DNA of 64,000 bases from Thalassotalea euphylliae (GTDB lineage: Bacteria > Pseudomonadota > Gammaproteobacteria > Enterobacterales > Alteromonadaceae), in contig NZ_QUOT01000001.1 in the NCBI RefSeq assembly GCF_003390375.1, positions 3,534,001 to 3,598,000 of the forward strand, written 5' to 3'. Position numbers and translations under genes: made by a program. Below are positions 35,141 through 44,514 of the stretch, piece by piece. The notes under the pieces were generated by a model. It searched no databases, was not told the origin of the DNA, and was given only the letters and a program-made list of their open reading frames with translations. Within the stretch, counting starts at the first letter, position 1. The number at the start of each line of letters is the position of its first letter.

Positions 35141-36763
35141 ATGTACACAAGTTTTTTTGGTCTTAATGATATCCCGTTTTCGATAGCACCTAATCCTGAT
35201 TATCTATTCTTAGGTGATCGTCATAAGGAAGCCTTGTCGCATTTGAGCTATGGCTTAGGTGATACGGGCGGTTTTGTTTTATTAACCGGTGAAGTCGGGA
35301 CAGGGAAAACCACTATTAGTCGCCGTTTACTGGAGCAGTTGCCAGAAAACACCCAAGTCGCCTTTATTTTAAACCCGACGCTCTCTTGTTTAGAGCTATT
35401 GGCCACCATTTGTGATGAGCTTAACGTTCGCTATAAAAAAACAGGTACCACGCTTAAGTACTTAACCGACAAAATTCAGCAAAAGCTGCTGAGTAATCAA
35501 GCAGAAGGCATTAATACTTTACTGATTATTGATGAAGCGCAGCATTTGCAACCGGAAGTGCTAGAACAGTTAAGGCTGTTAACTAACTTAGAAACGAATA
35601 CCAAAAAGTTGCTACAGGTGGTGTTAATTGGCCAGCCAGAGCTACAGCAGTTGTTGCAACGTCGTGATTTACGCCAATTAGCGCAGCGCATTACCGCCCG
35701 TTATCATTTGCTGCCATTAACGCGCAAAGAAGTCGCGCTTTATATTAAACACCGTTTGACGGTTGCAGATTGCCATCGTCAATTGTTTAAACCAAGCGCG
35801 ATTGCCTTAATTCATAAAATCTCAAAAGGTATTCCACGGCTAATTAACTTACTCTGTGATCGCGCCTTGGCCACGGCGTATGGTAATAATGACTCTGTGG
35901 TTAACCGCAAAACTGTGCTCACTGCCTCTGAGCAAGCGTTAGGTAGCGAATTTCACTTAACGCCTTGGTGGCAGAAAAAGTCATTAATCGCAGCGAGCAT
36001 TGCGGCAAACCTAGCGATTGTGGTTGCTGGTGCCTACTGGTTTGGTGGCTACTATCAGACACAAACTCAAGCGGAAACAAGTACTGTAAATGAAGCAGCT
36101 AATGAAGTGGCTAATAAGGATCTAAGTGGCAGCAACGCTAAGTTATCAAGTCAGAAACCAGTCGATGAAAGTAGTAGCGAGCAAGCTACATTGGTTGAAT
36201 CAAGCGAGCTAGCACAAGATGTAGTTCAAGTGAGTTTGAACCAATCAACACAGCCGGAAGTATTGCCAGCTAAAGTGGCGTCGGTTGAAATAGTACCTGC
36301 TAATATGCAAAATGAATTGGCGAACAATAATGCTAACCTAGAGCAAGCGACTGAACGAAATTTGAAGCCTCAATCCGCATCTGAGCCAATACCAGCCGCT
36401 GAACAAAATTTGGATTTTGATTTAAGCCAACTAGAAGGGGTGTCACCAGAATTACTCGCTAAAGTTCAGCAGGCGGTAGATGACACCGAGCAGCAACAGC
36501 CGCTAGCTCCAGCTGCTCCTGAATCGCCAGTACCTTCGTTATTAGACATGCCGAGCCATATTCAAAATAGCGTACCGGCTATGACCTTTGAAGTTCATAT
36601 TTTTGCCACTGATGGCAATGGTTGGGTCAGGGTCAATGGTCGAGAGAGATATGAAGGTGATGTGGTTGCTGGCCGTGTGGTATTAGCGCAAATCAATCAA
36701 GAAGACGTTGTGCTAGAGCTTGATGGCCAACAGTTTTCACTGCCAGCCTTAAGCTCTTGGTAA
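35141..36763 (+). CDS. GspA (ExeA)-GspB fusion: AAA ATPase with C-terminal T2SSB domain
   Basis: A 540-residue inner-membrane protein. The N-terminal ExeA/GspA-type AAA ATPase starts with MYTSFFGLNDIPFSIAPNPDY and has Walker A GEVGTGKT (50-57) and Walker B LLIIDEAQ (about 128-135). A single transmembrane helix spans about 283-306. A 150-residue Glu/Gln/Ala/Ser-rich periplasmic linker follows. The last about 75 residues match the type II secretion GspB domain (LDMPSHIQNSVPAMTFEVHI, then NGRERYEGD). GspA and GspB usually are separate proteins that together insert the secretin through peptidoglycan. Here both roles appear in one chain, and the peptidoglycan-binding domain usual at the ExeA C-terminus is not evident. 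MSHA-pilus MshM is a related alternative for the ATPase part. Confidence 0.85.
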   Translation: MYTSFFGLNDIPFSIAPNPDYLFLGDRHKEALSHLSYGLGDTGGFVLLTGEVGTGKTTISRRLLEQLPENTQVAFILNPTLSCLELLATICDELNVRYKKTGTTLKYLTDKIQQKLLSNQAEGINTLLIIDEAQHLQPEVLEQLRLLTNLETNTKKLLQVVLIGQPELQQLLQRRDLRQLAQRITARYHLLPLTRKEVALYIKHRLTVADCHRQLFKPSAIALIHKISKGIPRLINLLCDRALATAYGNNDSVVNRKTVLTASEQALGSEFHLTPWWQKKSLIAASIAANLAIVVAGAYWFGGYYQTQTQAETSTVNEAANEVANKDLSGSNAKLSSQKPVDESSSEQATLVESSELAQDVVQVSLNQSTQPEVLPAKVASVEIVPANMQNELANNNANLEQATERNLKPQSASEPIPAAEQNLDFDLSQLEGVSPELLAKVQQAVDDTEQQQPLAPAAPESPVPSLLDMPSHIQNSVPAMTFEVHIFATDGNGWVRVNGRERYEGDVVAGRVVLAQINQEDVVLELDGQQFSLPALSSW

Positions 36764-36776
36764 GCGTTTTACAATA

Positions 36777-38021
36777 CTATGCTTCAAACGCAGTTTTGAA
36801 AAAGCTCATTAAATTTAGGTTAAATTCTTCTGGGCGAATGCATTTGTCGATTTGATCGCGATATTTCGACTTGCTTAAGTCAATATCTTCAATGGGGATG
36901 GTTTGATTTAAGCGCGCGTTATAAAACACTTTAACAATTGGGTGAGTTGGCTTGGTTTGGTTAATTTCTGAAATTAAGCCAATTTTTCCGCTGTTAAGCT
37001 GTACGAGCGTACCAACTGGATAAACCCCCAAGCACTGGATAAATTTCTCAACCAACTCTTCATCGTAAGCGGTTGACGACTCTTGCGTTAAGGTTTTAAA
37101 TGCCGCTGTTGGGTGCACCGCTTTTTGATAACAACGATCTGAAATCATCGCACCGTAGCTGTCGACAATCGCCATCATTTTGCCGTACTTGCTGATGTCG
37201 TCATCTTTTAGCTGTCGAGGGTAGCCACTGCCATCAAGGCGTTCATGATGTTCGCGAATACAGGTCATCGCAATATGAGAAATATGCGGCGTGTCTTCGA
37301 GTATTTTAGCGCCCAAAGCAACGTGAGTTTGCACTAACTTTTGCTCTTTATCATTAAGCGCGCCTGGCTTATCTAAAATATCGTTTGGAATAAACACCTT
37401 GCCAACATCATGCAGGAAAGCGCCCAAGGTAAGTTGCTCAATAATCTCGCGATCAAGCTTTAAGTGCTTAGCAAAAATCGCCATCAAAATAGAGCAATTT
37501 AGCGCATGCTCAGAAAGGTAGTCACTTTTAGAATGCAGACGTGATAAGCAAGCCAGCGCATCTTGGTTGCGAAAAATGGAATCCACCATAGCATCGGTGG
37601 TTTCACGCACTTCTTCGGCATCTAGTGAGCGGTCAGCTTGTACAGTGCCGAGAATTTTCTTTTGTATGTCTTTTGCGTTGCCATACAGTGATTTGGCATT
37701 TTTAAGCTCGTCTTCCAGCGATACCGACTTGTGATTCCCCACTTTATTAAGCTTGGTTAGTGGGCTAGAGGTAATGTTGGGCATTACCTTATCAATCTGC
37801 TCAGCAGCTTTTTGCTTAGCTGGGTCGATAATCAGTTTTTTGATGCCGGCCGCTTTGAGCTGCATCACTTTGCTAGCACTCAGCACATAGCCTTCAGACT
37901 TTAGAATAAAGCCCTTATCTTGAAAGGAGATAGATTTAACATACATACCAGGACGAAGCTGGTTGATGTCGATTTCGTTGAATTTAGATGAGTTGTCGTT
38001 AGCTAATTGATCACTTGGCAT
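36777..38021 (-). CDS. HD-GYP domain protein, probable c-di-GMP phosphodiesterase
   Basis: A 414-residue protein with an N-terminal DUF3391 domain (about 15-130, LRPGMYVKSISFQDKGF) and an HD-GYP domain. Residues H204-D205 (FLHDVGK), HHERLDGSGYP (258-268) and the GYP triad are intact, so hydrolysis of c-di-GMP is likely. It would oppose cyclases such as the one at the left edge of the window. AAAGAG precedes the ATG. It is convergent with the GspAB gene, with only 13 bp between stop codons and no terminator visible, so the two transcripts may overlap. Confidence 0.92.
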   Translation of the reverse strand: MPSDQLANDNSSKFNEIDINQLRPGMYVKSISFQDKGFILKSEGYVLSASKVMQLKAAGIKKLIIDPAKQKAAEQIDKVMPNITSSPLTKLNKVGNHKSVSLEDELKNAKSLYGNAKDIQKKILGTVQADRSLDAEEVRETTDAMVDSIFRNQDALACLSRLHSKSDYLSEHALNCSILMAIFAKHLKLDREIIEQLTLGAFLHDVGKVFIPNDILDKPGALNDKEQKLVQTHVALGAKILEDTPHISHIAMTCIREHHERLDGSGYPRQLKDDDISKYGKMMAIVDSYGAMISDRCYQKAVHPTAAFKTLTQESSTAYDEELVEKFIQCLGVYPVGTLVQLNSGKIGLISEINQTKPTHPIVKVFYNARLNQTIPIEDIDLSKSKYRDQIDKCIRPEEFNLNLMSFFKTAFEA

Positions 38022-38061
38022 CTGGCACTCTTTAATGCAGGAGATGCCAAGTGTGTAAAGG

Positions 38062-38658
38062 TTATTGCCAGCTCGCTAGCTTACCTTCATAGGCTTCAAT
38101 GGCATCGATTTTCTTCAATGTCCAACCAACACTATCAACACCATTTTCCAAACAGTACTGGTGGAACTTGTCTAAGCTGAAAGTGTAGCAGGTCTCGTTA
38201 AGCGAGACTTTATTATTAACTAAATCTACCGTCAACGATTTTGTGTCGCCGTTACATTGTTGAAATAATTCGTTAATTTCTTCACTGCTCAGTTTTACCG
38301 GCACGATACCAATATTTATACAGTTGGCGTAGAAAATGTCGGCAAAACTTGGTGCGATAATCACCTTGAAGCCATATTCCTGCAATGCCCAAGGCGCATG
38401 TTCACGACTAGAGCCACAACCAAAGTTTTCACGAGCAAGCAAAATACTTGCCCCCTGATATTGTGGCGCGTTTAAAATAAACTCAGGGTTAGGTTGAGTA
38501 CCCTCAGCATCCAGGTAGCGCCAATCGTGAAAGGCGTGTTGGCCAAAGCCAACGCGCTCGGTTTTTTGCAAAAACTGTTTTGGGATAATTTGGTCGGTGT
38601 CAACGTTAGCAACATCTAAGGGGACGACTAAACCAGTATGGGTTGAAAATTTTTCCAT
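38062..38658 (-). CDS. leuD: 3-isopropylmalate dehydratase small subunit
   Basis: A 198-residue LeuD, the swivelling-domain subunit that pairs with LeuC to isomerise 2- to 3-isopropylmalate in leucine synthesis. Typical motifs are NVDTDQIIPKQFL near the N-terminus and NFGCGSSREHAPWAL. Last gene of leuABCD, 10 bp after leuC, with AGGAGT before the ATG. Confidence 0.96.
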   Translation of the reverse strand: MEKFSTHTGLVVPLDVANVDTDQIIPKQFLQKTERVGFGQHAFHDWRYLDAEGTQPNPEFILNAPQYQGASILLARENFGCGSSREHAPWALQEYGFKVIIAPSFADIFYANCINIGIVPVKLSSEEINELFQQCNGDTKSLTVDLVNNKVSLNETCYTFSLDKFHQYCLENGVDSVGWTLKKIDAIEAYEGKLASWQ

Positions 38659-38668
38659 GATAAGACTC

Positions 38669-40108
38669 CTAGTGTTGCTGGTCTGACTGAGTAGCTAAAT
38701 TTGCACTTAGGTCTACAAAGTGACCTTCAATTGCCGCCGCTGCCGCCATTTCTGGACTCACTAAATGAGTGCGGCTACCACGGCCTTGGCGGCCTTCAAA
38801 GTTACGGTTCGAGGTCGAGGCACAGCGGTCACCTTCAGCTAGCTTGTCATCATTCATGCCTAAACACATAGAGCAGCCCGGTAAGCGCCATTCAAAACCT
38901 GCTTCGGTAAAGACTTTAGCCAAACCTTCTTGCTCTGCTTGTTCACGCACTCGGTATGAGCCGGGTACGACAATGGCATCAACGGTTTTTGCGACTTTTT
39001 GTCCTTTCGCGCTGTATTCGCGAACAATGCTGGCCGCAGCGCGTAAATCTTCAATACGTGAATTGGTACAAGAGCCGATAAAGACCTTGTTAACTTCAAT
39101 GTCAGTAATTTTAGTGCCAGCTTCTAAGCCCATGTAAGCCAATGCTTTGGCACACGAGTCTTGCTCAACTGGATCGCTAAAATCTTGTGGCGCAGGCACT
39201 GTGCTATCAACTGAAGTTACATGGCCCGGCGTTGTGCCCCAAGTCACTTGTGCTTTAATTTCGCTACCTTCTAGTATTAATTCGGCGTCAAAGGTTGCTT
39301 CAATATCTGTTTTTAACGTTTGCCAGCTTGCTACCGCTGCGTCCCATTCGTCTAGCTTTGGCGCATATTCTTTGTGCTGTAAGTAGTCGAAGGTAGTTTG
39401 ATCCGGCGCAATTAAGCCAGCTTTAGCGCCAAACTCGATGCTCATATTACAAATGGTCATGCGTTCTTCCATCGATAATGCGCTAATCGCATCACCACAG
39501 TACTCAACCACATAACCCGTTGCACCCGCGCTGCCAGTTTTACCAATAATGGCAAGGATAATATCTTTCGCGCTAATGCCCGGTGCTACTTGGCCGCGTA
39601 CTTCAATTTTCATGGTCTTCGCTTTGGTTTGGCGTAGCGTTTGTGTCGCTAACACGTGTTCTACTTCGGACGTACCAATACCAAAAGCTAATGCACCAAA
39701 TGCGCCATGCGTGGCGGTGTGTGAGTCGCCACAAACGATCACTTGGCCCGGTTGGGTAATGCCTAATTCTGGCCCCATAACATGAACGATACCTTGGTTT
39801 TTATGGCCCATGCCGAAAAGCTTAATGCCAAAGTCTTCACAGTTCTTTTCTAACGTACGTAGCTGATTGGCCGCGCCTTCACCGGCTGCGTCAATCGCGA
39901 CTGAGCGCGTAGAAATATTGTGATCCATGGTTGCAATCGTTTTGTCAGGGCGACGCACTGGGCGATCATGGAATTTTAAGTTAGCAAATGCCTGTGGTGA
40001 GGTCACTTCGTGAATTAGGTGACGGTCGACATACAACAAAGGTGTTTCACCGGGAGTATCGTCAACCACGTGACGTTGCCATAATTTCTCGTATAAAGTA
40101 GTAGCCAT
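38669..40108 (-). CDS. leuC: 3-isopropylmalate dehydratase large subunit
   Basis: LeuC carries the [4Fe-4S] cluster; the ligands are visible in GSCTNSR and PGCSMCLGMN. The protein is 479 residues from the ATG at 40108 (MATTLYEKLWQRHVV), which has AGGAC upstream and lies 10 bp after the leuB stop. A longer frame continuing to 40165 would overlap leuB and is rejected. Confidence 0.96.
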   Translation of the reverse strand: MATTLYEKLWQRHVVDDTPGETPLLYVDRHLIHEVTSPQAFANLKFHDRPVRRPDKTIATMDHNISTRSVAIDAAGEGAANQLRTLEKNCEDFGIKLFGMGHKNQGIVHVMGPELGITQPGQVIVCGDSHTATHGAFGALAFGIGTSEVEHVLATQTLRQTKAKTMKIEVRGQVAPGISAKDIILAIIGKTGSAGATGYVVEYCGDAISALSMEERMTICNMSIEFGAKAGLIAPDQTTFDYLQHKEYAPKLDEWDAAVASWQTLKTDIEATFDAELILEGSEIKAQVTWGTTPGHVTSVDSTVPAPQDFSDPVEQDSCAKALAYMGLEAGTKITDIEVNKVFIGSCTNSRIEDLRAAASIVREYSAKGQKVAKTVDAIVVPGSYRVREQAEQEGLAKVFTEAGFEWRLPGCSMCLGMNDDKLAEGDRCASTSNRNFEGRQGRGSRTHLVSPEMAAAAAIEGHFVDLSANLATQSDQQH

Positions 40109-40118
40109 GGTGAGTGTC

Positions 40119-41216
40119 CTATTGTGCTGGTGCTGCTTGAATTGCTTGGCAAATAAAGTCGCCAACTTCTGCTGTGCGTTTCGCTAAATGTTTTTGCTCG
40201 GCTGGTAACAGATCTGCTGTTAACACCCCTTCATCTAGGGCTTTTGCTACCGCAGCTTCAATTGCATCTGCTGCTGCCCCTTGGTTTAAGCTGTAACGTA
40301 GCATTAGCGCTGCTGATAAAATTTGGGCAATCGGGTTAGCGATACCTTGGCCAGCAATATCAGGTGCACTGCCACCAGCTGGCTCATACATACCAAAACC
40401 AGAAGAGTTTAGGCTTGCCGAAGGTAACATGCCCATTGAACCTGTGATCATGGCGCAAATATCAGACAAAATATCGCCGAATAAGTTAGGGCACAGCATG
40501 ACATCGAATTGGTTTGGATCGCGTACTAACTGCATAGCAGCGTTATCAACATACAAATGCTCTAACGCCACGTCTGGGTAATCTTGTGCCACTTCGTTGA
40601 CTACTTCGCGCCATAAAATACTGGTCGCTAACACATTGGCTTTATCAACAGAGGTAACTTTGTTGTTGCGTTTCTGGGCAGCTTGGAAAGCAAGACGAGC
40701 AATGCGGCGAATTTCTTTACGCGAATAAATCATGGTGTCAAAGCCCGACTCTTCTTCGCCTTCACCTTTACGGCCTTTTGGTTGACCAAAATAAATATCA
40801 CCGGTTAGCTCGCGCATCACTAAAACATCAAAACCTGAAGAAGCAATATCGCTACGCAATGTTGAAAGGCTTGCTAGTGCCGGTTGCAGTGTTGCTGGGC
40901 GCATATTACAAAATAATTCAAAATGACCGCGTAAGCCCAATAATGCACAGCGCTCTGGTTGCTCTGTTGGTGGTAAGTTTTCCCACTTAGGGCCACCTAC
41001 TGAGCCAAACAAAATAGCGTCTGCTTGTTCACAACCCTTAACCGTGGATGCAGGTAGGGCTTCTCCGTGATTGTCGATAGCACAGCCGCCAACATCATAG
41101 TCTTGTGTTGATAATGGGAAATTAAATTTATCCGCAACAGCAGCAAGCACTTTTTTGGCTTCCTGCATTACTTCTGGGCCGATACCGTCGCCGGCTAAAA
41201 TTGCAATGCTTGACAT
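40119..41216 (-). CDS. leuB: 3-isopropylmalate dehydrogenase
   Basis: A 365-residue NAD-dependent decarboxylating dehydrogenase, third step of leucine synthesis. It starts with IAILAGDGIGPEVM and shows NMRPATLQPA, VMRELTGDIYFG, VDKANVL and the coenzyme-site region GSAPDIAGQGIANP. AGGAAGAAAG precedes the ATG. Second structural gene of the operon, 38 bp after leuA. Confidence 0.97.
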   Translation of the reverse strand: MSSIAILAGDGIGPEVMQEAKKVLAAVADKFNFPLSTQDYDVGGCAIDNHGEALPASTVKGCEQADAILFGSVGGPKWENLPPTEQPERCALLGLRGHFELFCNMRPATLQPALASLSTLRSDIASSGFDVLVMRELTGDIYFGQPKGRKGEGEEESGFDTMIYSRKEIRRIARLAFQAAQKRNNKVTSVDKANVLATSILWREVVNEVAQDYPDVALEHLYVDNAAMQLVRDPNQFDVMLCPNLFGDILSDICAMITGSMGMLPSASLNSSGFGMYEPAGGSAPDIAGQGIANPIAQILSAALMLRYSLNQGAAADAIEAAVAKALDEGVLTADLLPAEQKHLAKRTAEVGDFICQAIQAAPAQ

Positions 41217-41254
41217 CTTTCTTCCTAACTATATTAGTTCTATTAACTTTATAT

Positions 41255-42829
41255 TTATTTGCTTTCGCTTGCCGCAGCTTCTTGATTGGCTTTTTGCGCG
41301 CGAATCGTTTGAATTTGTTGGGCGCGATAAATCGCGTTTAATGCTGAAACCAGTGCTTGTCCTGACGCTTCAATGACGTCAGTATCGATACCATAGCCGT
41401 GGAAATTACGGGCTTGCCAATTGACCACTAGGTTGGCAACACCTAAGCCGTCTTCACCAGCGCCTTTGTTAGAGATTTTGTAATCGGCGACTTCAATATC
41501 AACATCGATACACTTTTTGATTGCTTGGTATAACGCGTCAACCGGGCCGTTACCGGTTGCTGATTCGGTAAATACTTCATCACCAATCGCCAATTGCACA
41601 CCGGCAGTGGCAAATTGACCGCTGCCCGCTTGCACATTTAAGCTTTCGATGCGGTAATGCTCTTTTTCATCTTGCTGTTGAATATTGAATAACAAGGCTT
41701 CTAAATCATCATCAAAGACTTGGCCTTTTTTGTCGGCTAATTTTAAGAAGTCTTGGTACAAGGTATCTAAATCAAAGTCATCGGCTTGATAGCCTAAACT
41801 CTCCATGCGGTGTTTAATTACATGGCGACCACTGCGTGAGGTTAAGTTTAATTTCGTTTTCGCGATACCGACACTTTCAGGCGTCATGATCTCGTAAGTG
41901 TTAGACGCTTTTAACATTCCATCTTGGTGAATACCTGAAGAGTGGCTAAAAGCATTACTACCAACAATCGCTTTGTTCGGCTGCACTGGCATATTGCACA
42001 AGTGACTAACTAACTTAGAGGTTTTAGCGATTTCTTGGTGGTTGATGTTTGAGTGCACGCCTAACAAGTCGGCGCGGGTTTTCATGATCATCGCCACTTC
42101 TTCTAACGAACAGTTACCAGCACGCTCACCAATACCGTTAATAGTACATTCGATTTGACGTGCACCCGCTTGCACTGCCGCCATGGAATTAGCCACGGCT
42201 AACCCTAAATCGTTGTGACAATGCACAGAAATGCGCGCTTGGTCGATATTTGGCACGCGGTTAAATAGCGTTTCGATGATGCCGCCAAACTCATGGGGCA
42301 GGGTGTAGCCAACGGTATCAGGAATATTGATGGTGTTGGCGCCCGCTTTAATTGCTTGCTCAACCATACGACATAAATTATCGATTGGCGTGCGGCCAGC
42401 ATCTTCACAGGAAAATTCAACGTCATCGGTAAAACGACGGGCAAATTTCACCGCATGGATGGCCATGGCTTCGACGTCAGCAAAGTCTTTACGTAACTTT
42501 TGTTGAACATGCACATCTGATGTGGAAATAAAGGTGTGAATGCGAAATTGATCAGCAACGCTTAGCGCATCGGCACAAGCTTGAATGTCGGCTTCGACCG
42601 CACGAGATAAGCCACAAACAATGGAATTTTTTACCGTTTTGGCAATTTGCTGCACTGAGTTGAAATCACCGGGAGAGGAAACAGGGAAGCCAGCTTCGAT
42701 AATATCTACTCCCAAACGCTCAATCGCTTGAGCAATTTGAAGTTTTTCATGCACGGATAAACTGGCTGTTAATGCTTGTTCGCCATCGCGTAATGTGGTG
42801 TCAAAAATGATTACTCTGTTATCCATCAT
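41255..42829 (-). CDS. leuA: 2-isopropylmalate synthase
   Basis: A 524-residue LeuA joining acetyl-CoA to 2-oxoisovalerate, the committed step to leucine. The barrel has DTTLRDGEQ (10-18), the metal histidines H203 and H205 (SVHCHNDLGLAVAN) and NGIGERAGN. A C-terminal LeuA allosteric dimer domain (about 390-510) implies leucine feedback. Two adjacent ATG codons follow GAGGAAAGA; the second gives the better spacing. It is the first structural gene after the leader peptide and attenuator at 42913-43054. Confidence 0.97.
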   Translation of the reverse strand: MMDNRVIIFDTTLRDGEQALTASLSVHEKLQIAQAIERLGVDIIEAGFPVSSPGDFNSVQQIAKTVKNSIVCGLSRAVEADIQACADALSVADQFRIHTFISTSDVHVQQKLRKDFADVEAMAIHAVKFARRFTDDVEFSCEDAGRTPIDNLCRMVEQAIKAGANTINIPDTVGYTLPHEFGGIIETLFNRVPNIDQARISVHCHNDLGLAVANSMAAVQAGARQIECTINGIGERAGNCSLEEVAMIMKTRADLLGVHSNINHQEIAKTSKLVSHLCNMPVQPNKAIVGSNAFSHSSGIHQDGMLKASNTYEIMTPESVGIAKTKLNLTSRSGRHVIKHRMESLGYQADDFDLDTLYQDFLKLADKKGQVFDDDLEALLFNIQQQDEKEHYRIESLNVQAGSGQFATAGVQLAIGDEVFTESATGNGPVDALYQAIKKCIDVDIEVADYKISNKGAGEDGLGVANLVVNWQARNFHGYGIDTDVIEASGQALVSALNAIYRAQQIQTIRAQKANQEAAASESK

Positions 42830-42912
42830 TCTTTCCTCTATATCCTTAATCGGCCTTTGCCTTGTTTGTGTTTCTGGTTGCTGTGCAACCCCATCAAGCT
42901 AAACAGGCGGGC

Positions 42913-42945
42913 ATAAAAAAACCCGCGGATTGTAGCGCGGGTTTT
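42913..42945 (-). terminator. leu operon attenuator terminator
   Basis: On the minus strand a stem AAAACCCGCG / CGCGGGTTTT with an 8-nt loop runs into a stretch of T. It lies about 45 bp after the leader-peptide stop and 84 bp before leuA, where an attenuator terminator is expected. Confidence 0.85.
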
Positions 42946-42988
42946 ATGTGTTCTTTACTTTATGCTTTATCTGTTAAGTAACAACAAT

Positions 42989-43054
42989 CTATCCGCGCGC
43001 AGTGAAGGCGAGGAGGAGTTTAATAATGGTGATGTTTGTGTTGTTGCTAAACAT
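42989..43054 (-). CDS. leuL: leu operon leader peptide
   Basis: A 21-codon ORF (begins MFSNNTNITIIK, ends AFTARG) with three consecutive CTC leucine codons at positions 13-15. CTC is uncommon in this AT-leaning sequence, which uses mainly TTA, TTG and CTT. The ORF precedes a terminator hairpin and then leuA. This matches transcription attenuation known from the enterobacterial leuL leaders: stalling at Leu codons when leucyl-tRNA is scarce allows read-through. No strong ribosome binding site is evident. The rest of the gap from 43055 to 43295 holds promoters for leu and for the gene at 43296 but nothing else recognisable. Confidence 0.8.
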   Translation of the reverse strand: MFSNNTNITIIKLLLAFTARG

Positions 43055-43295
43055 GGTGTTTTCTAATGTAAACTAAAATTATTAAATATTTACTTTTTTT
43101 GCATATTGATGCGTATTTCAGCTTGAAAACTTGCATCAAAATTCACTGCAGCTATTAGTAACGTACAATGGTGCTCTAGGTCAATAGCTAATTTGCTTTA
43201 AATTTAAGTTTTTTGAACAGTGATTTTAATGACAAATATATTACAATGCGATAAATCCGCTGTTTTGCGTTAACTGGAGCGCTTACTGCCTTTTT

Positions 43296-44387
43296 ATGCC
43301 AACAAAACCTTCTGAAGAAAATATGCCAACTCAGTCATCGAGTACTAGCCTAAATCGTCGTAAAAAATATTTGTTGTACATTGCTCAAAATTATTCGTAC
43401 GCGATTTTAAGACCATTGCAAGCGGCAATTCTTGCACGCGGTGATGACGTAAAATGGTTTGTTCATGGCGATGAAGTCAACCAAAGTTATTTTGAAGAAG
43501 GTGAGCAACGTTTAGGTTCTGTTGAGGAGGTGATTGCGTATCAGCCCGATGCGGTATTCGTGCCTGGTAATATTGTTCCTGACTTTATTCCTGGGTTGAA
43601 AGTGCAGGTTTTTCATGGTTTTAATGCCGGTAAAGTGTCAGATAAACGAGGTCATTTTAACATCAGAGGTTTTTTTGACTTGTACTGTACGCAAGGTGAA
43701 AACACTACCCTACCGTTTCTTCAATTAGCACAGAGACATCAACACTTTAGTATTGCTGAAACAGGCTGGCCAGCGATTGATCCGCTCTATAATTACACGC
43801 CAGTTGTCAATGCTAAATCAACGGTTTTATTGTGCTCGACGTTTTCTCGAAACTTCACCTGTGCGCCGCATTTATTTGAGCAAGTAAAGAGACTTAGCGA
43901 AACAGGGCGTTGGAACTGGCTGGTACAATTTCACCCGAAAATGGACAAGGCGATCGTTGACCAATACAAGGGCATTCAAAACGAGCACCTAACATTTGTT
44001 GAAACCGATAATGTCCTGCCTTTGCTACAAAAAGCAGATGTCATGGTCTGTGACACTTCATCGGTGCTGATTATGTTTTTGTTATTGGGTAAACCTGTTG
44101 TGACTTTTAAAACGGCTCGCCCAAAAGATTATTTACTTGATTTTGATAACCCAACTGAACTTGAACAGCATATAGAAACGGCGTTAACTCACCCTGAGCC
44201 CTTAATGACCAAAATAGCCGAATATAAGCAACAAACTCACCCCTACGAGGATGGGAAGTCTGCAGAACGTGTATTAGCAGCAGTTGATGAGCGTTTGGCT
44301 GGTTTGCATAAGCCAGCTAAGCGAAAGCCGTTAAATTTATTGCGTCGGTTCAAAATACGTAAGCAATTTAACTATTGGAAGCTATAG
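43296..44387 (+). CDS. CDP-glycerol glycerophosphotransferase-family protein
   Basis: A 363-residue soluble protein resembling TagB/TagF enzymes that add glycerol-phosphate from CDP-glycerol to a glycan acceptor. Features are QVFHGFNAGK near residue 110, the donor-site-type motif VCDTSSVLIMFLLLGKPVV (about 250-268), and a basic C-terminal tail (KRKPLNLLRRFKIRKQ) suitable for membrane association. Starts at M1 or M10 are both possible; neither has an ideal ribosome binding site. It converges on the wzi-tagD-tagB-like operon, which supplies CDP-glycerol. Acceptor unknown. Confidence 0.8.
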   Translation: MPTKPSEENMPTQSSSTSLNRRKKYLLYIAQNYSYAILRPLQAAILARGDDVKWFVHGDEVNQSYFEEGEQRLGSVEEVIAYQPDAVFVPGNIVPDFIPGLKVQVFHGFNAGKVSDKRGHFNIRGFFDLYCTQGENTTLPFLQLAQRHQHFSIAETGWPAIDPLYNYTPVVNAKSTVLLCSTFSRNFTCAPHLFEQVKRLSETGRWNWLVQFHPKMDKAIVDQYKGIQNEHLTFVETDNVLPLLQKADVMVCDTSSVLIMFLLLGKPVVTFKTARPKDYLLDFDNPTELEQHIETALTHPEPLMTKIAEYKQQTHPYEDGKSAERVLAAVDERLAGLHKPAKRKPLNLLRRFKIRKQFNYWKL

Positions 44388-44419
44388 CGCAGTGAGTATT
44401 CATTGCTAAAGAGAGGCAT

Positions 44420-44446
44420 TGCCGATATTTTTCAACCGGCAGTTTT
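44420..44446. terminator. Weak hairpin between convergent genes
   Basis: A short stem TGCCG / CGGCA with a 12-nt loop is followed by GTTTT. It is a possible terminator for the gene ending at 44387. Confidence 0.4.
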
Positions 44447-44514
44447 AAATCGCTAGGTAATAGCTTAGTAATGGTTAGGTGGTATCTAGATAGTCGATAG
44501 TGCTTGCACTTGAG

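Noticed and set aside
38769..39137. Open frame of 122 codons opposite leuC
   Set aside because: Antisense shadow of a well-conserved gene with no ribosome binding site or motif.
40109..40165. N-terminal extension of leuC
   Set aside because: It would overlap the end of leuB and add residues absent from LeuC proteins; the ATG at 40108 has a good ribosome binding site.
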